DNA of 64,000 nucleotides from Luidia sarsii (taxonomy: Eukaryota; Echinodermata; Asteroidea; Paxillosida; Luidiidae): NCBI GenBank assembly GCA_949987565.1, contig OX465111.1, forward strand, positions 17,491,801 through 17,555,800, written 5' to 3'. The position numbers and the translations under genes were made by a program. Under the pieces are notes generated by a model. The model was not told the DNA's origin and searched no databases. It saw only the letters and a program-made list of their open reading frames with translations. Below are positions 36,301 through 48,300 of this stretch, piece after piece. The first letter of the stretch is position 1. Each line of letters begins with the position of its first letter.

Positions 36301-39300
36301 GGAAAGAGCACTGTTATGCAAAACCAGAGGTCTCATGTTCAAGTACCAATCGAGTCAATTTTTTTTTTTTTTAAGATAAAATTAGGTTATTTTGTTTTCT
36401 AATGCTTAAACTTTCTCACTTGCGTTGAATACTGATGATATGAAGTTGTAGAAGTATTTTCTTGATGTAAAACTCATTTTTAGCATTCTTTATCTGATTT
36501 TTTCCCCCCGTTAGGACATTACGAACACTTGCAAGCAGGAGAGAGGGATGTCTGAGAATGAGGAATCACTCACAGGTTGTTCCTGCCTTACAGGTCAGCA
36601 TAATTGGATGTTGTGTGTGGTTTATTATGTTCAACGACACATTTGTCATACAAATTGTAATCACTTCATTCTGGGTCAATGTTTTAGGGCTGGATTTTAC
36701 AGCAACATGGAGTTGTTTTGCAAGATTTGTTGTATGATTTTTCATATACCATGCCCTAAATAATAAGCAAGAAATTTCTTCCCTGGGTAGAATGAGATTG
36801 GCAACCATATTTCAATTGATACCTGTCTTGTATCTGTGAAATCGATCAGTAAGAACAAAGTACAAAGTAACATAACAGCCTCTAAAATCGGAGATCCCGG
36901 CGTGAAGTGGTGAAGATTACCACTTGACATTTGTATTTCACTGGCAGGACATGTGAAATGTTATACATTAATAATCAAGATTATTGTATTGGTGTTTGAA
37001 ACCTTGTGAACTATACACTCATAGTATCATATCAGAGTTTGGTAGTACAAATGGTTACTGCAAATTTGAACAGAGAGATACCAATGTCTTATCAATGGCC
37101 ATTTACGAAAAGAAAGCTTTGTCAGAGTCATCTAGAAACAAGCGTTTGGCCCCAGGTTCTTGGTGAATCCTCTGTACTTATCAAGTCAACAAACCTTCAA
37201 ATTTGGCAACAAACCACAACCTGGATGTTCAGGTTTTGTCTGACAGAGACAAAGCCTGGGCCTAATCCATGGACTAGTGAAGGGCCTGTGTGCTCAATAA
37301 TATACAAGAGACGATTCGAAAATGAGATTTGAAGGTTTTCATGGTGAGAATAGCAGGAGTAATACCAGTAGTTCAGATTTCCCCAGCACATTTCTATGCA
37401 TCTTTTTCTTAAGTCCTATTAATGTTGCTGTGCGTGCTCTTCGCCTGTTGTATTTTGTTTTCGTGAGATTTATGAATTCCCTCCAGCGCTGTTTGTCATT
37501 CTTGACCGTAGTTGGCGGGATTGGGTTTTGTATAAATAAAAACAAAATAAAAAATGGTTTTGTGGTGACACCATGTACTGTCTCCTTAAGATGAACAGAG
37601 TATATATAGGAAGGTTTGCGGTGACACCATGTATCAGGTCTCTTAAAGGAAGAGGTTTGGTTCTGAAAAGAACCTGAGTGGTAACTCGACGTTTCAACCA
37701 GTATGCTCTGGCCGTCATCAGGAGAATGTCTTGGGCTCGGTGGTGGAACTCCTTATCTACCGGTGGTCGCTGAGGCGGGAAGGCGGAAAAGATAATCCTC
37801 TGGGGAGGATTATCCTAAGGGCTTATAGGTCACTGAGGTGGGAAGGCGGGACACCCTAAGGGGAGACTGGTGGAGGGGGGAACCTATGGGTGCTCACTGG
37901 GGTGTGTCAGAAGGTGGTGGGGAGGCCGTGGATATAGGTGATCCATAAGTCGGCTAGGGAAGGGGGGGGCCCTTAGACTGGTGTGGGCATGGTTTGGGTG
38001 ACCTGGGATATAGAGTATACTCTTTGAAAGGTCGAGTTTCTCTGGTTCTTTTAAGAACCACGCATACTAACAAAAGAGAGAATTTTGGTGTCACTGCAAA
38101 CCTATTACTCAAGATTTGAAGAGGCGGCTAATGCGTTTACGTTATCGCTCTGAAGATTTCCCAGTGCAAAGGCCCATCGCACCAGGACCTGAAGGAGGAG
38201 GTGGAGCTCACCCTAGAACTCCTCAAGACGCTGCACCAGCCGCGGCCGCCGACCTTACAGGTCAAAGGTCACAGCGCGATACAAGCCGATTGGGACGAGG
38301 TCGCCCTGAAGAGCGGTCTCGAGGTCACCTACAGATTGTACAACGGTGAGCTACTGCATGAATCTCTCATCTCTGTATAGTGTATACATTGCATTGGCAT
38401 TACCTGCTGTGTGGGTGTCTTTCCAGGACCAGGGGTTGATTTCACCAAACTCACCGTAACTTACGATCGATCGCAAGACGGTGAGCGATGCACATAAGCC
38501 ATACGTTTTGTCACAACTTACGATGGGTTATCTATCGTAAGTTGAGCTACGATGCATCGTAAGGCTTTGTAAAATCCACCCCAGACCAGTTAATGCTTAT
38601 AACACTGTAAGCGCATTCACTGTCACAGTTGTGTGTACAGCGACCCTATTCAGCACTTTGCAATAGACCGACTGCGCGACCAATGTGACTTACAGTGGGT
38701 ATTTTTGCATCTCATTTGGGGTAGAACAGGAGTGGATATGAGCAAAGAAGACTGTCCACTTTCTTCTTTGTAAATTTCCATCGCTGCTCTGCGCGAAATG
38801 AGATGAAAAAATACCCACTATAAGTCATGTGATGGCTTGTAAACAGTGGTCGCGCAATCAGTCTATCGGCTATTCAGTGTGCCATGGTATAAGCATTTGT
38901 TTATTTTATTTATTTATTTATTTCATTTTTCGGGATACGTGTACAGCAATCACATCACAGCACACAAGTAAGAAGTTGAAAATAGAAATAAATATATAAA
39001 AATATATTTTTTAAATAAGATAAACAAACAGACAAACAACAACAGCAACAATAACACAAACAACATCCATGCCTTAAGCAATGGCACAAACCTATGGACC
39101 TTAATATGGACAGTGACAAGGACAAAAGCACAAATAGGGAGGGGAGAGCAATATGGACACAGATGACAGACAAAGGACAAAGAGGATATCTGGTAGGTTG
39201 GGATCAAAGGGATGGGAAGGGGGTAGGGTAGGGATTAGGTAGTAGAGGGGGATAGATCAAAGGAAGTATATTAGGAAGTTAGTCAGCGAGCAGTTTGCAA

Positions 39301-42300
39301 CATTTTTGCATATTACTCTTGGAGAAAGTAGGTGATAAACAAAAATGTTGCAAACTGCTTACTGACTAAAGTTACCAAAATGCAAATCTTAAAATTTTGT
39401 GGGCCTGACGTTTCGATCCTAGCAGGACCTTTCTCAAAGGCAGAGTGACAAGGACAAAACAGATACATGTACACGAAGGAAGGGGAAAGAGAGTGAGTAG
39501 GACACGGATGAGAAACAAAGGACAAAGAGTAAAGCTGGTAGGGAGAGATCAAAGGGAAGGGCAAGGAGTAGGGTAGGGATTAGTGAGAGGGGGAGAAAGA
39601 TCAAAGAGAAAAGTAGTTAAAATATAAAGATTGGAAAGATTCATGAATTGATATTCTTTTTTGAAATTTTCCTTCAGATTCAAAGCTTGTGTACGAAGGA
39701 AAATCCACCAGCCATCTTGTGACCGGTCTGCGATCGGTGACGCAGTACTCCTTCCATCTCCAGCTGAACACCGAGGGGGACGACAGCCCCTACAGTGACA
39801 TCTCCATGGCAACCACCGAAGACTCTCCGCCCGATGCCCCCGTCGGGCTGCGGGTGATCGGCGTGACCACGTCCCAGCTGAAGCTAGGGTGGGCACCCCC
39901 CGAATACAACAACGGCGCCCTCAAGGGGTACGTGACGTACAACGGGAAGCAGCAGGTGGAGACGACCATGGAGCTGAGCAGCATCGTCAGCGGTCTGGCA
40001 CCTGGGACGACCTATGACCTGCATGTGAGTATAGCGCGGAAGAACTCAGGCCGTTTACGAAATGAAGGCTTTGGCTCGGGCTTAGGCTTCGGTCATATTT
40101 TATCTTGATATACAAAACTTTTGCAAACTGCTTACTGACTGAAATTACCAAAATGGAAATCTCGAAATTTATAAAATATGTCAAAATTTAGTGGGCCTGA
40201 CGTTTCGATCCTAGCAGGACCTTTCTCAAAGGCAGAGAAAGGTCCTGCCAGGATCGAAACGTCAGACCCACTAAATTTTGAAATTTGCATTTTAGTAAAT
40301 CAAAATTGGTAAATCAAAATATCAAAAAATTGGTAAATCAAAATTTAGTGGGCCTGACGTTTCGATCCTAGCAGGACCTTTCTCAAAGGCATAGAAAGGT
40401 CCCGCTAGGATCGAAACGTCAGGCCCACTAAATTTTGACATATTTTATCTTACTCGTTGTAATATCACTGGCATCTAAAAATAAGAATTCAACCCCAGTT
40501 TCTTGGTGAATGCCCTGTACCTATCAAGCGCTAACAAAAATAATTCGGAAACAAACTACAACCTGGATTTTCAGGTTTTGTCGGACAAAGACGAAGTCTA
40601 AGCCTTTATTTCATAAACGGCCCTAGTTACCACTCCAGTGGTCGATTTCATCAAAGTCATTGTAAGTTACGATCAATTGCAAGTTGATAAGCGATGCACA
40701 AAAACCATTTGGCCTATGAGTTATGATTCAAAAGTTGAGTTACGATGTATTGAAAAGCTGCGTGAAGTCCACCCAGGTATTTAGTCTAAGGGGATCACAT
40801 TTGCAAATGAGGTTGTTATTAAAGTCGCAAAAGTTAGAGGGCCTGACGTTTCAATCCTAGCAGGACCTTTCTCAAAGCAAAGCCTTTTTGAGAAAGGTCC
40901 TGCTAGGATCGAAACGTCAGGGCCACTAACTTTTGAGATTGATGTATTGCAGATCATTAGTCAGTGAGCAGTTTGCAACAGTTTTTGTTAAAACTTCTTG
41001 TTAAACTTAAAGTTATAGATTTGTATTCGAAAATGCTTCCTATTTCCTTCTGCCACTTGTACATTAAATCTAACTCCACCTGAATTTTGTTAGTTTTCCT
41101 TTCCCCTTGTTTAAAAAGTGAGGTAAGTCCTTGTAAGATGTAATTTCAAGAAATTTTTGCTCTCATACTCTGTCTTTGTCGTTTAGGTTTGTGCTTTCAA
41201 CCACAAGGGAAAAGGACCCAAAGCCACCATCACTGCAACCACCACAGAATTAGGTAAGCATTATTGAACACACAGCTATCGTGGCAATTTGGGTAAACAT
41301 GATACATGATACCATAGCTACATGATAGCTATGATATGTCATTATCACGTGGCTGCATTGGTCTTTGCCTCAAAGCAAACAAGATGTAGTGCTATCCATA
41401 CATTTGTTTGTTAGCTCCTGCATTGAAACCCCTACATACACAACATTGGTAAGATGACTAAGATTATCTAAAATTTAGTGGGCCTGACGTTTCGATCCTA
41501 GCAGGACCTTTCTCTGCCTTTGAGAAAGGTCCTGCTAGGATCGAAACGTCAGGCCCACTAAATTATAGATTTACTTTTTGGTAATTTTAGTCAGTAAGCA
41601 GTTTGCAACATTTTTGTATATCACCTTATGACTAAGATTAAACAGAAATGCTCACAGATTTACATGAAACTTATACAGTTTGAAGATGGTTTTGATAGAA
41701 ACCTCGCACTGAAATATTTCTGCCTAAAATGCCGTATTTTTGGAGAAAAGAGTAAGGAATAAGTTTACGTCTCATCGTTAGTTGTGGTTTCCATGCCGGT
41801 TATTAGGGTTAAGGACATACACAGACAGTCAGGGGAATGAAAGCCCTGACACACACGACAAAGGAAGGACAAAAAGTGGAAGGGAATTTCACAAAGTTAG
41901 AACGGCTTGTCTCTCCACCACAGGCAAGCACGCCCCAGGCAAGCCCAGCCTGACAGTCAGAGGTCGCAGCGAAATCCACGTGACCTGGACCCCTCCTGAG
42001 TATCCCCTGGGACGCCTCCACCGCTTTGAGCTGACACAGAACGCCAAAGTGATCTACTCCGGGACAGAGCTAAGCTACACTGCACACAGACTCACCCCTA
42101 ATACCGAGTATAAATACACTGTAAGTACACTGTTTGCTCGTGCTAGTGATACAGCATTCGGTCATGATGAGAATCCATGTTTGAGTCGATGTAGCAATGT
42201 TGCAGATAAGATAAGAAGCGAATAAAGTCAATAGATGAGATGTGGATTAGAATCGGCATGAACTGTATGTTAGATATTCATGTCATCCATGATGCAATGC

Positions 42301-45300
42301 TAAGCAAGGCTGGGCCATCCTGCAAACAATTCAAAACGAATCTTTTAGCGGCCCCCAAACTTAAAAGCTTTGAATTATCATTGCTGTTATATGAGTATCT
42401 GTTCTGTGTTTAATGTTTTGAATGACAAGCCATGGCAATGGTACCACGGTTTCATGGGGCATGACTTATTCCTTATTAGTCATTTAAACCTTGGCCAGTG
42501 GTAAGTCAAACCCTAGATCGTTATTAAGATTTTTAGAATTCTTCTACGACAAATTCTATTCTTCTATTTCATTAAGTTTATTCTTCTTAAAATTTAGTGG
42601 GCCTGACGTTTCGATCCTAGCAGGACCTTTCTCAAAGGCAGAGTGACAAGGACAAAACAGATACATGTACACAAAGGAAGGGGGAAGAGAGTGAATAGGA
42701 CACGGATGAGAAACAAAGGACAAAGAGTAAAGCTGGTAGGGAGAGATCAAAGGGAAGGGCAAGGAGTAGGGTAGGGATTAGTGACTCTTGTAGAGTTTGT
42801 AATGTTCAGCATGTTGGCGAGACCAAAAACACCCTCAAAAAATGCATTCATGGCCACAGGTCCACAATCAAAATCGGCAAAATGGACACCCCTGTTGGGT
42901 ATCACTTCAATCTCCCTGATCATTCGATATCAGATATGAGTGTACTGTATGAGTGTTTTGTATATCACCTTAAGTTTATTCTTGTTTTTTTTTCTGATTT
43001 AATTTGGTTCAGGTCATTGCTGTAACTAGTGAAGGGAAATGTGAAAGTGACGCAGCGAAAAAGAAAACCCCAAAAGATGAATGTAAGTTGACAAAGATTT
43101 TTTTTTAAGTTTGAGACCCACTCTCAAATCAAGGGTGTCTTGTGCTTCCAAAATAGATAAATTTGAAGGTTTGCACGTTAGAAGTGCAGTACCATAAGTG
43201 GAAGGTTTGCAGTGACACCTTGCAGCACATCTCTTTTGAGATGGTAACTCTTACTGGCTTCCTTTCAGAGACACTCTCCATCTCAAAAGAGAATTTCAGT
43301 TGATTATTTATTGTCATCTGTATCAAATACATTGAAAATCATCTTGCCCTTGCAAGAATTAAAAAAAAAAATCCACTACAATTACAATTGTTATGGTGTT
43401 ACATGATGTTTCCGCACAGTTTAACTTAACTGAAGCCCCATTTACATGGTGTTTCCACACCATTTCATTTCATGTCCAGAATAATCTTTCACCATAACAT
43501 CTCTGATACAGGAGGTCTGTGACTTTGCCAAGGTAAAAATTTGGGACCAAGTGTCCAAAGTGTTTGCAAGCGTCTTAAAGAGCAATGCTTTCATGTGCTA
43601 GGCCTTAATCACTGAGGAATCTGTTTCATTATTGGGTTAGTTTAGTCATTTGATGAGGAAGAGAGATGTTAATTGCTAGGTTTTTTTCTTCTTTTTTCTT
43701 CTTCTAGATAACGTGCAATCCACAGCTCCTATTTTCTTCAGCCATCCAGCAAAAACAGCAGAGGAATCATCAGGTAAATCTTCAGATTTGTAAATTTTTG
43801 GTCAACAGAGTCACCAAGCACTTTTTTGTAAACCAGAGGTCTCGGGTTCAAGTCCCGGTCCAGTCAAAGTTTTCTTTGGCAATTCTTAAATTTCAACTTT
43901 ATAATATACCCAACCCCTTCACTGAACAAATTAAAAAAATTGGCAAAGAAAACTCTGACTGGACCGGGACTTGAACCCGGGATTTGAACCTGAGACCTCT
44001 GATTTTGTGCACCAGTTCTCTTACCATCTGAGCTATCCAGCCCTCAGATGATGGCCTCCCTAAATTGTCAACTAGTTTAACCCTAACTCGAACCCTGGTT
44101 TTGTTTGTTTTTTTCATTTAGGAAAAAGTAAAGACAAGGCCGGGTCCTCAAGGGCTCAGTCAAGACACAATAGAAAACGAGTCTCCTCAGCCTTAGTGAG
44201 TGCTTTGAATTAAAAGAAATATATTTCAATGTTTCAGTGTTTATAATGGGGTATAGGTAATTTAACATTCACCTTAAAGGCCTTATACAACATTGGTAAA
44301 GGTCAAAAGATTGCCACACTTTGTGTGTTAACTCTTTCCGTACGGCGCGCCGATACATCGGCTCGGTAAACCGCTCTCTGTTGACGGAAAGCCGATACAT
44401 CGGCTCGCGTGTCCCATTGTTTCTAATATATTACCAAATTTATTCCGTACAGACATGCACATTAATTCCGTAGTGAAAGAGTTAAACCATTAAACATCCC
44501 CCCAAAAAACAATCCTGCGAAGGTTTTAGCTCAAATGATGATCTGAGAAAGTAGGAAAAGGTAAACAAAATGTCACGGTTTTTGCACCACTCTGTAGTGT
44601 AAGAAATAGTTTATGATTGCGAGTAATAAACTATTTGTCGATGTTTGAGTGAAGATCTAGGGAAGTACAGCATCCCAGACCGTAAGATCTCAACATGAGG
44701 ATTCTATCATGACCATCTACAAACTGTGTAAATTAGAAGGAAATCTGTGGACATCAATGTTTTCCGATCTTCCCAATGTTGTATTGGGCCTTTAATACTG
44801 ATTAGCAGCCTTCTTTTCTGCAATTGAGAATGGATCAAATCTTTTACAAACCACTTACTTATTTTGAAAAAGTGGCTAAGAAAACTTTGACTGGACCGGG
44901 ACTTGAACCCGAGACCTCTGGATTAATGTACCTGTGCTCTTCCCATCTGAGCTATCCAGCCCTTAGATGGCGACCTTCCCAAATAGTCAACAAGTCTTTA
45001 CCGGGATGGGGGCACCAGTCAGAAGCAATTCATCCATTAACTGCTGCATATCTCCAGGGGTAAAGCCCCCTATTTTCATTCAGATGCAAACAACCAGATA
45101 TTGTAAACCTGGCTAATGCAGCTCGGGGATCACACAAAGTAGATGCAGCTTTTAAACTCAAATCAAACAAATTGAGGGAAAACTGACCGGGAATTTTTAA
45201 AACTATTTTGGTAAACTTTTAAATTTCAAAAACTTTTAAACAGTCATCATGTTTCAAAATTCAAGAACAAAAAATGTGATTTTTTTGCTAACTGCCTACC

Positions 45301-48300
45301 AACTCATTGGAGTGGACCTGTGATAAAATGAAAAATTGTAGTTAGTGGTTTAACGTTTCGATCCTAGCAGGACCTTCAAGCCTCTGATAAAGGTCCTGCT
45401 AGGATCAAAACGTTAGGCCAATATTAAACTACAATTTTGCATTTTTTTCAAAATTGCCTGACTTAATGATCAATGATTCATCAAGTTCCAAGATTTGGTT
45501 TTGATTTTTTGTTTCGCCGCAATCAGAGGAAACGGTCCATGGCAGGAACGTATGTCTTTTGGGTAAGACGAGTTTGGAAGCAGCATGCCCTTCCTCAGCC
45601 GTTTGTGGGAGTTCCGTCTTGTCTTTCCATGTGCAGTGCACAAGTTTCACTCTTTGGAATGGCACATTGCATGTATCAATGGCCTCTGAGCGTTCTCCAT
45701 CAGCACTCTTTTTCCCTTTTCTCTCTGTTTGTATATCCCATTTTTTTCCTTTTAACACCCTTTTGCAATGTTTTGTATGAATATAGGAAGGTTTGCGGTG
45801 ACACCATGTATCAGGTCTCTTAAAGAAAGGCCTGATGACGGCCAGAGCATACTGGTCGAAACGTCAAGTTACCACTCATGTTCTTTTCAGAACCAACCTC
45901 TTCCTTTAAGAGACCTGATACATGGTGTCACCGCAAACCTTCCTATATTGATTCACCCACCATGCAAAGCCTTAAGTCTTATTTATGTTTTGTATGATTC
46001 TTTCCTTTTATAAAAGAATACCAATAACAAAGGACAGATAAGATTTGAAGATTTGCATGTTGGAAATACCAAGTGGAAGATTTGCAGTGACACAGTGTAG
46101 CACTTCTCTTTCGAGAAGGAGTGTGGCTCTGAAATGAGCCGGTAACTCAACATTTTGGGTAGTGTGTACTCTGCCCGTCATTAGGAGACTGCTGGATTCC
46201 AACTATCATTTTCTCGAAAGAGAAGTGTTACATGGTGTCACCGCAAACCTTCCACTTATCAAAGAACAGAGCCTAGAAGATTTGATCCGAGCTGGACTTT
46301 TTGCAAAGGCAGTTTATTCTTCTGCTTTTTGGGGGGAAGATTTGTGAAAAATGGCAAAGAAAACTTTGACTGGACAGGGATTTGAACCAAGACATCTGGT
46401 TTTGCATACACGGTGCTCTTACCATCTGAGCTATCCAGGTCTTAGATGGCGACCTTCCTAAAGAGTCAACTAGTCTATGCCAGGGTGGGGGCACCAGTCA
46501 GAAGCATTCTTAAAGATCTGTATAATCTAAGTCACAGTAGTCTGTGAGCATTTTCCCCAAAAATTGTATCACTATATATTTTTCTGTTTTTACACCACTA
46601 TTTTTGGTTTGGATTTGCTTGTTTTGTATCATCTTCCTCAGTTGTCGAGTTGACCTCTTGAGGTCAGGGGCTAATTTCATGGAGTTTCTTAAGCACCAAA
46701 ATCTGCTCAAGCTCAAAATGTCATGATTCATAAGATCAGGGGCCAATTTCATAGAGCCGCTTAAGCGTCAAAATGTGTTTAAGCGCAAAAACTCATGAGC
46801 CATGATCCCTTTGCTTATACCCAAACTTCACTTTTGTTTCACGCTAAGTAAAGAAGAGTGGAAACCAAGTCAAAAGCAATGCACATCACATCCCATTGAA
46901 ATCTTGCTTATACCAGGAAGACTTTTCCTGCTTAGCAGATTTTCACGCTTAAGCGGCTCTATGAAATTGGGCCGTGCTTACTGACTAAAATTTCACTTTT
47001 GTTTCATACAAATTAAAAGTAGGGTGGAATACAAGTCCAAAGCAACTAACCTCACTCCACAATTCGGTCTGTAATCCTTGCTTACACAAGGAAGACTTTT
47101 CATGCTGAATTGAATTTTAAGCTTAAGCAGCTCCTTGAAATTGGCCCCGGAGTGGAAGTGTTCCATGTCTGTGTTTATTGCACTTTGACGTGTGAGGATG
47201 ATGGAGATAAGTTCAGAGTTTTTAACGACGCTTTTTTTCCCTCATCGTCCTTGCTGTAGCAGAGGCATCTCAAGCAGCCCATCTCACCAACCTACACTGA
47301 GCCTCCCAGCATAAGATCATCTTCAAGACCCTCTTCAGGTGAGACACACTCCTCAGAAAGGATCAAAATCGAGTAATAAACTATTTGTCAATGTTTGAGT
47401 GAAGATTCCTTGGGAAGTACAGCATCCCAGACCGTAAGATTTCAACATGAGGATTCTATCATGACCATCTACAAACTGTGTAAATTAGAAGGAAATCTGT
47501 GGACATCGATGTTTTCCGATCTTTTCAATGTTGTATTGGGCCTTTAATACTGATTAGCAGCCTTCTTTTCTGCAATTTAGAATGGATCAAATCTTTTACA
47601 AACCACTAACTTTATGAATTATTTTGAAAAGTGGCAAAAAAAACTTTGACCGTACCAGGACTTGAACCCGAGACCTCTGGATTAACGTACCAGTGCTCTT
47701 CCCATCCCACTACAACTGCTGTGCTATGCTATAGAGGTTTTTCCGCATGACGTCACCTGACTGCCAAAGAATTATTATTAGCATGTCCACAGGAGTGGTC
47801 CAAATCCGCGGAAGTGCATGCAAATATCGAATCTGAGTATTTCCATTTGACTTTTGATGACTCAAAGGCGCGTGTGTTCCTCGTACATCCGCGGAATTGA
47901 ACGCTGACCGGCAAAAAGCATGTGACTTTAAAAACTCTGTAGGAGAGGGGATTCCATGGGTGAGACCATGTATATGGAATATGACAGAAGCATTGGTAGT
48001 AGACAATATGATAATTTTTTGAAAAATGGCAAAGAAATTTTTTGACTTGACCAGGACTTTACCCTGAGACCTCTAGTTTTGTGTACCGACACTCTTACCA
48101 TTGGAGCTATCTAGTCTTTGCATGGTGGCCTTCCCAAATAGTCAGCTTTGCTGAAAATATTATAGTTGAAATTCAAGCTACATTTGGGATTTACTGCAAC
48201 AAGCTGGCACGTAAAAATAAAACCATATGCTAAGTTTTTTTGCCTGATTGCGTGGGAAAAATACAGGCAGTGAAGGCAGGATTCGAACCTGCGACTCCAG

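Noticed and set aside
39313..42762. Recurring short peptide AFEKGPARIETSGP in several minus-strand frames as a conserved gene
   Set aside because: It is the translation of family B arms and recurs wherever the element does, with stops on both sides.
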